Assembly (NCBI GenBank): GCA_023228875.1
Contig: JALOAG010000003.1
Span: 124,001-188,000, forward strand
From: Bacteroidia bacterium
Lineage (GTDB): Bacteria > Bacteroidota > Bacteroidia > NS11-12g > UBA955
Reading direction: 5' to 3'
DNA: 64,000 nt
The notes under the pieces: generated by a model
The model's input: the letters and a program-made list of their open reading frames with translations, nothing else
What the model was told of the DNA's origin: nothing
Database searches by the model: none
Program-made: the position numbers and the translations under genes
Part shown: positions 53,990 through 62,205 of the stretch, piece after piece
Numbering within the stretch: position 1 is the first letter of the stretch
How the letters are laid out: each line of letters starts with the position of its first letter

Positions 53990-55372
53990 ATGAAGCGAGG
54001 CTTTTTAATATTGAGCCTTTTCGCTCTGCATACCACAATTCTTGAAGCATCTGAAGGAGATAAAGTCAACTCAATTAATCGTATTGATAGCTTAACAATG
54101 CAGTTATTGCGTTTTGATTCTAAGTTTGAGAATAAGATTAATGTATTTGAACAACCCATCACAGAGGAGTTGTTTTATTCTAAAATGAAAATGTTGGGCA
54201 GTAGGTTTGATTTTAAATACAATGCTGATGTTGCGCGTCAAATTGGTTTTATGACCAATCCGGCAAGCACATTTATGGCTAAAACCTTACCTAATAGTGT
54301 TACATATCTTCCAATCTTTAGTGAGGTTTTAGACAAAAGAAAGTTGCCGGATGAAATTAAGTATCTTGCGGTAATAGAATCTGCGCTAAATCCCAATGCG
54401 GTTTCATGGTGTGGCGCGACTGGTTTGTGGCAGTTTATGCAGGGGACAGGTAGGTTGATGAACTTGCAAATAAATGGTGAAATTGATGAACGTAAGGATA
54501 TTGTAAAATCTACAGAGAAGGCTTTCTCCTATTTAGAAAGTATGTACACATTGTATGGTGATTGGTTTATGGCGCTTGCTGCATATAACTGTGGTCCGGG
54601 TAATGTTAACAAAGCAATTGCACGTTCAGGAGGCAAAAGAGATTATTGGTCAGTTAGAAAGTTCCTTCCGCGCGAGACACAGCAATATGTACCAAAATTT
54701 ATTGCAGCAGTTTTTGTAATGAACTTTGTTGACTTGAATTCACTTTTCGCTTGTGAGGATAAGTATTATAAAATAGTTCCTGTAGAATTATCAAAGCCGA
54801 TGAACCTTAACTTAGCCTCAGCTTTATTGGACTGGGAACCGGGTTTTATTAGTGAATATAATGCCTTTTATAAAATGGATTTTATCCCTGAATTTTACAA
54901 TGATAAACGCCTTTACTTGCCGTATTATGCAGCAATGCAGTTTATTGAAATGGAGGAGTTTATTTATTCTGTTCAGGATAATTTAGTATTCAGCAATAAT
55001 TACCAAAGTTCAAAGAAATTGGTATATCACAAAGTACACAAAGGCGAAACCCTGTATCGTGTTGCTTCTAAATACAATGTTACTGTTGATGATATTATTC
55101 GTTGGAATAAACTTAAAAAGAAAGTAGTTTTTGCGGGTCAATCACTCAAAATCTATAAAACCGTTACTCCTGATGTGAATGTAAATTTTGCAAACCAAGA
55201 ATATGCTTATTATGTCGTTTTAGACGAATATGAAACATTAGGAGCTATTTGTGAGAAAATCGGAATGTGTGACTTTGAAAAAACAATCGCAAATAATGAT
55301 ATTATTTCAGAATGTGATTTGTTGAGCAGAGGTACTGTTATTAAAATTTACCCTAAATGCCAGGGGCTATGA
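53990..55372 (+). CDS. Membrane-bound lytic murein transglycosylase (MltD type) with LysM
   Basis: A 460-residue cell-wall lytic enzyme. A signal peptide (MKRGFLILSLFALHTTILEA) precedes a GH23 lysozyme-like domain. The catalytic Glu is in KYLAVIESALNPNAVSWCGA, followed by TGLWQFMQGTGRLMNL and MALAAYNCGPGNVNKAI. At the C-terminal end there is one clear LysM (HKVHKGETLYRVASKYNVTVD) and a degenerate second one (YYVVLDEYETLGAICEKIGM). No lipobox is visible. ATG 53945, just after the promoter box, is a possible alternative that adds 15 residues. The stop overlaps the next start (ATGA). Confidence 0.9.
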   Translation: MKRGFLILSLFALHTTILEASEGDKVNSINRIDSLTMQLLRFDSKFENKINVFEQPITEELFYSKMKMLGSRFDFKYNADVARQIGFMTNPASTFMAKTLPNSVTYLPIFSEVLDKRKLPDEIKYLAVIESALNPNAVSWCGATGLWQFMQGTGRLMNLQINGEIDERKDIVKSTEKAFSYLESMYTLYGDWFMALAAYNCGPGNVNKAIARSGGKRDYWSVRKFLPRETQQYVPKFIAAVFVMNFVDLNSLFACEDKYYKIVPVELSKPMNLNLASALLDWEPGFISEYNAFYKMDFIPEFYNDKRLYLPYYAAMQFIEMEEFIYSVQDNLVFSNNYQSSKKLVYHKVHKGETLYRVASKYNVTVDDIIRWNKLKKKVVFAGQSLKIYKTVTPDVNVNFANQEYAYYVVLDEYETLGAICEKIGMCDFEKTIANNDIISECDLLSRGTVIKIYPKCQGL

Positions 55373-56406
55373 GATTTGTTGTAGTATCACTCATTGCATT
55401 ATTTTTTGTTTCTTGTTTTAATGATTCACCGGTTGTAACATCCAAAGGTGAACCTGGAAGATTAGTTTTAGTTACTTCCGATCAACTATATCATGAAATT
55501 GATTCAACATTAGATAAAGTGTTTTATGAGCCGCAACCTTGGTTAGCAATGTCTGAAGCGTACTTCAAACTATCCAAAATGGATAAGGATGCCTTTAAAA
55601 GAAGTTTCATGGAGTATCAAACAATTTTGTTTTTGATAACTAAAGAGAATTACGAAGAGTTTAAAATCTTAGTACCACAAATTGCATCAGCTGACTTAGA
55701 AGCATATTTTAATGATGAATCAGGTATGCCTATTCATATTAATAATAAATATGCAGAACCTCAAAAGATTTACTTCTTATTTGCTAGGGATGCAGCCGAA
55801 ATGAAAGAAAAGCTGCTTAAAATACAGGATAATTTATTAACCACTCTTTATAACAATGAAGTCAAAGATTTTGCGCTTAGATTATTTCCTAATAATGCTG
55901 ATACATCCAATGCAAAATTTAAACAAATTAAATCAGTCTTAGGAAGTGGAGTTGCCATACCCGACAATTTTGAATTATTGAAAAAGTCAGGAGAGTTCTA
56001 TTGGTATGGTGAACGTTTTTCAAACGAACAACAAGGGATATTTTGCTATCGCGTTCCATACAGCGATACTGCACAATTCAATGATGAATATCTATTTAAT
56101 TATAGAGACAGTATGATGAAAGCACAAGTGCCAGGTCCAAGAGAAGGAACTTACATGACTACGTCTGCAAGTGATGTTTATCCAAGGTTCTCCGAATATC
56201 AAACTATAAATGGACTTTATGCAAAAAAACTAAGAGGTTGGTGGACTGTGCAAGGTGAATTTATGGGAGGTCCTTATGTGCTTTATGCTGTCTTGTCAAA
56301 GGATAACCGATATATATTTTTCTTCGAAGGATTTATTTATGCTCCAAATAAATCAAAATCAAAGAATCTGAGGACATTGGAGGCTTTAGGATATACGATT
56401 CAATGA
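55369..56406 (+). CDS. DUF4837-family lipoprotein
   Basis: A 345-residue lipoprotein. Signal peptide MRFVVVSLIALFFVSCF has Cys16 as the lipidation site. The mature part begins around SKGEPGRLVLVTSDQLYHEI and contains VFYEPQPWLAMSEAYFKL. A C-terminal repeat of the same fold (LKKSGEFYWYGERFSNEQQG, RGWWTVQGEFMGGPYVLYAV) follows. This matches DUF4837, a Bacteroidota family of unknown function. It overlaps the transglycosylase stop and the purN start by 4 bp each. Confidence 0.82.
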   Translation: MRFVVVSLIALFFVSCFNDSPVVTSKGEPGRLVLVTSDQLYHEIDSTLDKVFYEPQPWLAMSEAYFKLSKMDKDAFKRSFMEYQTILFLITKENYEEFKILVPQIASADLEAYFNDESGMPIHINNKYAEPQKIYFLFARDAAEMKEKLLKIQDNLLTTLYNNEVKDFALRLFPNNADTSNAKFKQIKSVLGSGVAIPDNFELLKKSGEFYWYGERFSNEQQGIFCYRVPYSDTAQFNDEYLFNYRDSMMKAQVPGPREGTYMTTSASDVYPRFSEYQTINGLYAKKLRGWWTVQGEFMGGPYVLYAVLSKDNRYIFFFEGFIYAPNKSKSKNLRTLEALGYTIQ

Positions 56407-56984
56407 TACAAAAGAAAAGAGTTGTTATTTTCGCTTCAGGGAGTGGTTCCAATGCAGAACAGTTGTGTAGGAAGTTTAAATTTCATAAATCAATCGAAGT
56501 AGTAGCAGTTTTTACCAATAATCCGCAGGCTGGAGTAATAGATAGAGTTTCAAAATACCATATTCCGATTTATCTGTTTTCTAGAATCGAATTTAGAGAC
56601 TCGGATGTAGTAGCAAATGAGTTATTAAAACTCAAAGCTGATTTTATTGTGTTAGCAGGATTTCTATGGTTAATTCCGCAGAAATTGATCCATCTTTTTC
56701 CGGAAAGGATTATCAATATCCATCCGGCACTATTACCCAAATATGGAGGCAAAGGAATGTACGGGATGAATGTCCATCATGCAGTTATTCAGGCAAAAGA
56801 AGAAAAGTCCGGTATAACAATTCACTTAGTTAATGATGAGTATGACAAAGGCAGAATCCTTTTTCAAGCGGAAATTCAAATTGCTCCCCAAGACACACCC
56901 GGAACGCTAGCAGAGAAAATTCATGCGCTAGAGTATGAAAATTTTTCAACAGTTATTGAAAGATATATTACTTCCTATCATTAA
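56403..56984 (+). CDS. purN: Phosphoribosylglycinamide formyltransferase
   Basis: A 193-residue purine-biosynthesis enzyme that uses 10-formyl-tetrahydrofolate to formylate GAR. The phosphate-binding loop FASGSGSNAEQL is followed by VFTNNPQAGVIDRV. The catalytic Asn-His-Asp set is covered by INIHPALLPKYGGKGMYGMN and VNDEYDKGRILFQAEI. The usual SGIT-type block reads KSGITIHLV. Full length. Translation is probably coupled to the DUF4837 gene, an unusual partner for a purine gene. Confidence 0.95.
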   Translation: MIQKKRVVIFASGSGSNAEQLCRKFKFHKSIEVVAVFTNNPQAGVIDRVSKYHIPIYLFSRIEFRDSDVVANELLKLKADFIVLAGFLWLIPQKLIHLFPERIINIHPALLPKYGGKGMYGMNVHHAVIQAKEEKSGITIHLVNDEYDKGRILFQAEIQIAPQDTPGTLAEKIHALEYENFSTVIERYITSYH

Positions 56985-57067
56985 CATTCCGACAGTTGCT
57001 ATATTGTTACGTGTCAAATGTGGATATGTAAGTGTTTTGATAATGACGTACAATTATTATAAGTGAT

Positions 57068-57075
57068 TATATTTG
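57068..57075 (+). promoter_or_regulatory. -7 promoter box TATATTTG for the T9SS cargo gene
   Basis: TATATTTG lies 87 nt before the ATG at 57163, giving a leader of about 80 nt, the longest predicted in the window. No -33 TTG is seen at the usual distance. Confidence 0.45.
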
Positions 57076-57162
57076 CCGGTCAATAATTAAATTATTCTCA
57101 ATGAGGGAGTATTAGTTATGTTATGTAGTTGTTGTTGAGAGTAATTATTTTGAGTGCAAGTT

Positions 57163-59091
57163 ATGAAAAATATACAAGTCTTTTATGTCATTTTGGTTAT
57201 TTTTGGAATAATATTTAGTGTTAATAATAGCTGTTCTGCACAACAGTATATTAATGCTTATGCAAAAGTAACAAATGTTAATTCTGTTACCAAAGTTTTA
57301 ACTTTAAGTACAAGTGCAGGTGAATGCGATTATACAAATGACACTTTTAATGTGGGTGAACAAGTAATGATTTGGCAAGTCCAAGATGATGTAATCGGTT
57401 CGAATACTAGTGATACATCAACATTCGGAGATCTTTCAAGTATCAGTAATGCCGGCAAGTTTGAAATATGTGTTATAACCAATCGTACGATGAGTGGTCC
57501 TAATGTGAGCACGTTGACGCTGGATAAAATTGATAATTCTTATAATATTGGCTCAAACTCTTCTGTACAAGTAATTTCAGTGAGGCATTTTGTTTCATAT
57601 ACTACAACAGGGGATTTAACAGCTTTGGCTTGGAATGGTAATATTGGTGGGGCGTTGATCATGGTTGTGGATGGCACTCTAACGCTTAATCATAATATTA
57701 ATGTAGATCGTAAAGGGTTTAGAGGTGGAGCACCAGGATGGAATACAGCCTCTGGAGATTGTAATTCAAGCGAAGAAACACGCTATATTGAAAATAATAC
57801 TTACTATGGTGAAAAGGGTGAGGGAATCTATAGAGATACTAATTCGACCTTTAATAATAGAAGAGGAAAAATATTAACAGGCGGTGGCGGTGGCAACTAT
57901 CATAATGCAGGAGGCGGTGGTGGCGGAAACTTTTCTGCCGGGGGATTAGGTGGAAACGGTTGGGGAGGTGGCAATCCTTCTTTTAATGGGTTGTGTACAT
58001 ATACATCCGGAGGGATTGGCGGTATTGCTTTGCAAGGGCACATAGCTCCCGATAGATTGTTTTTGGGTGGAGGCGGTGGTGGAGGTCAAGGGAATCAATC
58101 GCCCAATCAAGCAACAAAAGGCGGTGATGGTGGAGGAGCAATCTTTATTCAGGCAAATACTATTGAAACTGCATGTTCCGGAGGTCCTTTAGTAATCAGT
58201 GCAAATGGAGAAAGTGCAAATCCAACGTCAGGAAATGATGGAGGAGGTGGCGGTGGTGCTGGTGGTACGATTGTTTTTAATGTAAATAATTGGAATGCAA
58301 TTAGTGCTTGTGTGTTAAATATTTCTGCAAACGGGGCAAATGGTTCAAGTGTTATTCATACAGATGCACATGGAGGAGGAGGAGCCGGTGCCCAAGGTGT
58401 AGTGGTTTTTAGTACTCCGACAATACCAACGAATAATATTAATACAACTACACTCAATGGAGCACCAGGGCAGAATTGTAATGGTTGTACATCCAATACT
58501 GCAGGTAGTGCATCCAATATTGATAATCAAGGAATTTTTACATTTTGGAAAACCCCCTTACCGGTAGATTTACTTTTCTTTAGAGCTACATCTGTCAATA
58601 ATGAGGTTGCTTATATTGATTGGGCTACTTCTATGGAAATGAACGCCAGTCATTTTACTATTTATAAAAGTACTGATGGAGTTCATTGGAAAGAATTGGG
58701 ACAAGTTGAGGCAGCAGGTAATAGTAACCAATATCATTCTTACCAATTATATGATAACGACCTGCTTACAGGAAAAAATATTTATAAACTCAAGCAAACT
58801 GACTTTAACGGTCAAACTGTGGAGAAAGGTCTTGCTTCTATCTTTGTGATTTCTCAGCTTAAATCATTCGAGATATTTCCTAATCCTAATAATGGTAACT
58901 TTACTGTTACATTCAGTGATGATGTTGCCGGAGCTAAGGTTGAGATTTTTAATCCATTAGGACAACTCGTGTCTTCTTTTGGACAGAAAGACCATAGTAC
59001 AGAAGTACAACTACCTGAGTTAAAAGGTATCTATCTGGTCAAAATTCAAATAGGAGAAAAAATTACGTTAAGTAAAATAGTAAATCAATAA
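57163..59091 (+). CDS. Secreted glycine-rich protein with a T9SS sorting domain
   Basis: A 642-residue secreted protein. A signal peptide (MKNIQVFYVILVIFGIIFSV, cleaved near SCSAQQ) leads to a beta-rich N-terminal domain with GALIMVVDGTLTLNHNINVD. A glycine-rich block follows at about residues 240-410, with runs such as GGGGGNYHNAGGGGGG. Next comes a segment with PLPVDLLFFRATSVNNEVAY and ASHFTIYKSTDGVHW, a common module before sorting domains. The end is a type A T9SS sorting domain (FEIFPNPNNGNFTVTF to GIYLVKIQIGE). It is probably a surface or released adhesin or matrix protein; its function is unknown. Confidence 0.85.
   Translation: MKNIQVFYVILVIFGIIFSVNNSCSAQQYINAYAKVTNVNSVTKVLTLSTSAGECDYTNDTFNVGEQVMIWQVQDDVIGSNTSDTSTFGDLSSISNAGKFEICVITNRTMSGPNVSTLTLDKIDNSYNIGSNSSVQVISVRHFVSYTTTGDLTALAWNGNIGGALIMVVDGTLTLNHNINVDRKGFRGGAPGWNTASGDCNSSEETRYIENNTYYGEKGEGIYRDTNSTFNNRRGKILTGGGGGNYHNAGGGGGGNFSAGGLGGNGWGGGNPSFNGLCTYTSGGIGGIALQGHIAPDRLFLGGGGGGGQGNQSPNQATKGGDGGGAIFIQANTIETACSGGPLVISANGESANPTSGNDGGGGGGAGGTIVFNVNNWNAISACVLNISANGANGSSVIHTDAHGGGGAGAQGVVVFSTPTIPTNNINTTTLNGAPGQNCNGCTSNTAGSASNIDNQGIFTFWKTPLPVDLLFFRATSVNNEVAYIDWATSMEMNASHFTIYKSTDGVHWKELGQVEAAGNSNQYHSYQLYDNDLLTGKNIYKLKQTDFNGQTVEKGLASIFVISQLKSFEIFPNPNNGNFTVTFSDDVAGAKVEIFNPLGQLVSSFGQKDHSTEVQLPELKGIYLVKIQIGEKITLSKIVNQ
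57880..58390 (+). repeat. Glycine-codon-rich repetitive stretch
   Basis: Within the T9SS cargo gene the DNA is locally G-rich, with clustered GGN codons in several runs of five to seven glycines. It is strikingly unlike the AT-rich surroundings. Repeat number may vary between strains. Confidence 0.7.
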
Positions 59092-59101
59092 CTAAAGATA
59101 G

Positions 59102-60109
59102 CTATTGATTCTTTTTCAATGCTAAAATTGAGAAATCAGTCTGTTCAGCAATAATTGTGTTAGAGAGCCTTCCAAGACCTGTAACTTCCATTTCCACCAC
59201 ATCATTGGGTTGGAGCCATTGAGGTTTGTAACTTGGGTCATTCAACAAGCCTGTCCCATTTAATTCCAAGAAACAACCGGTTCCTACTGTGCCGGAACCA
59301 ATCACTTCACCAGGGAAAATATTTACTCCGTATGCACATCTTTCAATAATCTCTGCAAATGTCCAGTCCATGTCAGCTGCGTTGCCATGAGAAACTAACT
59401 GTCCATTAACCCAACATTTCATATCGAGGTTGTAATTATTGCCGTTGTGCCCCGGTTTGGCAGCAGTTTTATACTTTGCAAGCTCATCTGGTGTAACCAG
59501 CATGGGACCAATTACAGTTGAGAAATCTTTTCCTTTTGCAGGACCAAGATTCAGTTTCATTTCCTCCATCTGTAAAGTGCGCGCACTCATGTCGTTCATA
59601 ATCGTGTATCCGAAGATATACTCGTCTGCATTTTCGGCTTTTACATTACGTCCATTTTTACCTAAAACAACCGCCACTTCTAATTCGAAATCAAGTTTTT
59701 GGAAATGATCAGGCATGCAAAGAATTTCACCGGGTCCTTGAACTGCATTGTGGTTGGTAAAATAGAAAATAGGGTATTCGTCAAACTCTGGAATCATTTC
59801 TACTTTGCGATTCCTTCTGGCTGCTGCAACATGTTGTCTAAAAGCATAGCCATCTCTTGTGCTAACCGGATTTGGAACAGGTGCCAACAGTTGTGTGGTC
59901 TGAAAGTCTAATGCAAATTCCATATATTTTCCTGAAGAAACACTTTGCTCCATCGCTCTTATTTTATCTAAGGTAGCATTTCCCGCTTTAATGATGCTAA
60001 GCATATCATCAGGGATTGAGTTGTCGATGGTGTGAATAGGTAAAATGTGATTATTGCTTACAAATCCAACATGAATTTGATTGTTTTTGCTATATGTTAT
60101 GAATTTCAT
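59102..60109 (-). CDS. Fumarylacetoacetate hydrolase family protein
   Basis: A 335-residue metal-dependent FAH-fold enzyme. The N-terminal cap is followed by PVSTRDGYAFRQHVAAARRN. The metal-binding acids lie in LDFELEVAVVLGKNGRNV and FGYTIMNDMSARTLQ, followed by GPAKGKDFSTVIGPMLVTPD and the C-terminal GEVIGSGTVGTGCFLELNG. It could act on fumarylacetoacetate in tyrosine breakdown or on a related acylpyruvate; the length fits the two-domain class, but no other catabolic genes are adjacent. It lies 20 nt after the PGI/PMI gene on the same strand, so it is probably cotranscribed. Confidence 0.85.
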   Translation of the reverse strand: MKFITYSKNNQIHVGFVSNNHILPIHTIDNSIPDDMLSIIKAGNATLDKIRAMEQSVSSGKYMEFALDFQTTQLLAPVPNPVSTRDGYAFRQHVAAARRNRKVEMIPEFDEYPIFYFTNHNAVQGPGEILCMPDHFQKLDFELEVAVVLGKNGRNVKAENADEYIFGYTIMNDMSARTLQMEEMKLNLGPAKGKDFSTVIGPMLVTPDELAKYKTAAKPGHNGNNYNLDMKCWVNGQLVSHGNAADMDWTFAEIIERCAYGVNIFPGEVIGSGTVGTGCFLELNGTGLLNDPSYKPQWLQPNDVVEMEVTGLGRLSNTIIAEQTDFSILALKKNQ

Positions 60110-60129
60110 TTTTTGATTTTATGTTTGAT

Positions 60130-61101
60130 TTACTTTAAATAATCTTTGAGTTTCTCAATGTTCTTTACACTCATGTTATCTACTGATTTTGCATTTGAGA
60201 GCAAAATACTCGCCCAATCGAGAATATAAATTATTCTAAGAATTTCTTTCAGATCAGAACCTTTAATGTCTATTTTGGTAACTGAATTGCCATTTGTATG
60301 TAGCAAGTCTTCTAAGAATTTGAATCGCATGTTTACTCTGGAATTATTGCCTGAATTCAAAAACAAGATGTTTGCATTTAGATGACCATAAATACTTTCT
60401 GTTACATTATGATTCACTTCAGGAAGTACAAATGCGAAGGCTTGCCCTTTTGCATTTTCTTGCACCTGCTGGCAAAATCGAGTGGCAACACCTGAATAAT
60501 ATTCATCGCAAAATACATGGATTGGCAGTTGAGGAGCGTTGCTCCACTGCTTGAATAATACATTTGCCGATTGTTGTAGTACGTCTTTGTTAGCGTAAAT
60601 TTCTAAGCTGTCCTTGAGTTCTTGTTGTATATTACTACCAAATATTTTTCCAAGAATTAGCAAGTTCAAAGCGAGCGAAAAACCTAATGCCATTCTAGGT
60701 TGGTAACCCTTTGGTACCATGAAAAATGGAAGATTGTACTCTTTAAGTTTTGTTGCGAGCTCACCTCCGGAACAGATCCCAATGATTTGACAATTTGCTT
60801 GATGTGCACGTTCAAACATTGCTAAGGTTTCTTCTGTATTTCCTGAATATGATGATAAGACTACCAATGTATTTTGATTGATATAGTTTGGGAGGAAATA
60901 GTCCGAATATACTTCTATCGGGCAGTGTGATGTTTGAAGAAAGTAGCCTCTTGCAATTCTCCCACCTATACCGCTGCCTCCAAGACCACATAATACAATG
61001 TTTTGAATAAGCTTTGAAGGAACTTTATTTTCATCAAATTCTTTGAGAGCATATTGAATCTGTTCTTCAAAGGCTATTAATGAGCTTTCGTGTGTTATCA
61101 T
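60130..61101 (-). CDS. Bifunctional phosphoglucose/phosphomannose isomerase (SIS fold)
   Basis: A 323-residue tandem SIS-domain isomerase. The first SIS domain has LCGLGGSGIGGRIARGY and VVLSSYSGNTEETLA. GICSGGELATKLKEYNLPFF and QPRMALGFSLALNLLIL are typical of the archaeal-type PGI/PMI family. The catalytic region NAKGQAFAFVLPEVNHNVTE follows. It would interconvert fructose 6-phosphate with glucose 6-phosphate or mannose 6-phosphate, possibly feeding the mannose-1-phosphate guanylyltransferase at 23707. The start is ATG 61101; the longer frame begins with TTG. Confidence 0.85.
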   Translation of the reverse strand: MITHESSLIAFEEQIQYALKEFDENKVPSKLIQNIVLCGLGGSGIGGRIARGYFLQTSHCPIEVYSDYFLPNYINQNTLVVLSSYSGNTEETLAMFERAHQANCQIIGICSGGELATKLKEYNLPFFMVPKGYQPRMALGFSLALNLLILGKIFGSNIQQELKDSLEIYANKDVLQQSANVLFKQWSNAPQLPIHVFCDEYYSGVATRFCQQVQENAKGQAFAFVLPEVNHNVTESIYGHLNANILFLNSGNNSRVNMRFKFLEDLLHTNGNSVTKIDIKGSDLKEILRIIYILDWASILLSNAKSVDNMSVKNIEKLKDYLK

Positions 61102-61118
61102 AAACAATAATAGGCGGG

Positions 61119-61126
61119 CAAAGATA
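61119..61126 (-). promoter_or_regulatory. -7 promoter box TATCTTTG for the PGI/PMI-FAH pair
   Basis: The minus strand reads TATCTTTG, 17 nt before the ATG at 61101. Confidence 0.55.
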
Positions 61127-61169
61127 TAAGTTTAAGTGTTTTGAAAAAAATGTTACACAAAGGAGGAAA

Positions 61170-62177
61170 TCAGCGTTTACTGTCTCTTGTAAACGGCAGG
61201 CTGTCAAGTGAAATAAAATCTTTCTTTTGGAAAGCAAAATGTGCAGCCATTGCAATCATTGCTGCATTATCTGTGCAATATTCAAATGTTGGAATCAATA
61301 CTTGCACATTCGTACTGTAACCTAAGGACACTAATTTTTTTCGTAAATCTGAATTGGCAGAAACCCCTCCCGCTATTGCAATGCTCTTAGGGCTGTATAT
61401 TGTTTGTGCCTTATGTAGCTTGTCAATAAGGTAAGAGTTAATTGTATGTTGTATAGAAGCACAGAGGTCATGGATATGTTGATTAACAAAGTCAGGGTGT
61501 TGTCGTTTTTGCTTGTTAACAAAGTATAAAATGGCAGTCTTTAACCCACTAAAAGAAAAGTCCAATCCGGATACTTTTGGTTCCGGAAAGGAAAATGCAA
61601 GTGGATTGCCTTGTTTTGCAAGTCTGTCTATATGTTGCCCACCCGGGTAGGGAAGTCCTAATAATTTTGCAGTCTTGTCATAGGCTTCTCCGGCAGCATC
61701 GTCAATAGTCTGTCCCAATAGTTCAAAATCAGTGTGGTTTTTTACAAAAATCAATTGGGTGTGTCCGCCTGATACTAATAAGGTTAAGATTGGGAATTGG
61801 GGTGTGGGATTGTCAATAAATAGTGCTGAAATATGTGCTTGCAAATGGTGTACCCCAATCAAAGGGATTGATAAACTCCATGATAAACCTTTGGCAAAGG
61901 TATTCCCAACCAATAATGCCCCAAGCAAGCCAGGTCCTTGTGTAACTGCAATAGCATCAAGGTCTTGAAGTAACTTGTCAGCTTTTTTTAGAGCCTCTTG
62001 TGTAACCGAACTGATATATAAATCATGGTTACGTGAAGCTAATTCAGGAATTACGCCACCATATTGTGAATGAATTTCTTGTGTTGCTATTATATTGGCA
62101 AGTATTTTGCCACCTGAAATAATTGATGCTGATGTTTCGTCACAAGAGGTTTCTAAAGCTAATAGAGTGGGGGACAC
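61170..62177 (-). CDS. tsaD: tRNA N6-adenosine threonylcarbamoyltransferase TsaD
   Basis: A 335-residue enzyme of t6A37 tRNA modification. ASKHA-fold motifs are LALETSCDETSASI, the metal-site HHLQAHISALFI and LTLLVSGGHTQLIF. Then come QTIDDAAGEAYDKTAKLLGL, SGLKTAIL and IAGGVSANSDLRKK, with the terminal EYCTDNAAMIAMA. The start is GTG 62177 (V-S-P-T-L-L-A-L-E-T-S), with no ATG nearby. It diverges from the TamB-like gene, with about 28 bp between the start codons. Confidence 0.95.
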   Translation of the reverse strand: MSPTLLALETSCDETSASIISGGKILANIIATQEIHSQYGGVIPELASRNHDLYISSVTQEALKKADKLLQDLDAIAVTQGPGLLGALLVGNTFAKGLSWSLSIPLIGVHHLQAHISALFIDNPTPQFPILTLLVSGGHTQLIFVKNHTDFELLGQTIDDAAGEAYDKTAKLLGLPYPGGQHIDRLAKQGNPLAFSFPEPKVSGLDFSFSGLKTAILYFVNKQKRQHPDFVNQHIHDLCASIQHTINSYLIDKLHKAQTIYSPKSIAIAGGVSANSDLRKKLVSLGYSTNVQVLIPTFEYCTDNAAMIAMAAHFAFQKKDFISLDSLPFTRDSKR

Positions 62178-62191
62178 GGCTGAATTTTAAT

Positions 62192-62199
62192 TACTTTTG
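62192..62199 (+). promoter_or_regulatory. -7 promoter box TACTTTTG for the TamB-like gene
   Basis: TACTTTTG ends 6 nt before TTG 62206 and 12 nt before GTG 62212, the two candidate starts. The box lies within 15 bp of the tsaD GTG on the other strand. Confidence 0.6.
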
Positions 62200-62205
62200 C
62201 AAAGT

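Noticed and set aside
57880..58390. CRISPR-like or tandem DNA repeat
   Set aside because: The repetition comes from glycine codons in a continuous reading frame; there are no equal-length repeats with unique spacers.
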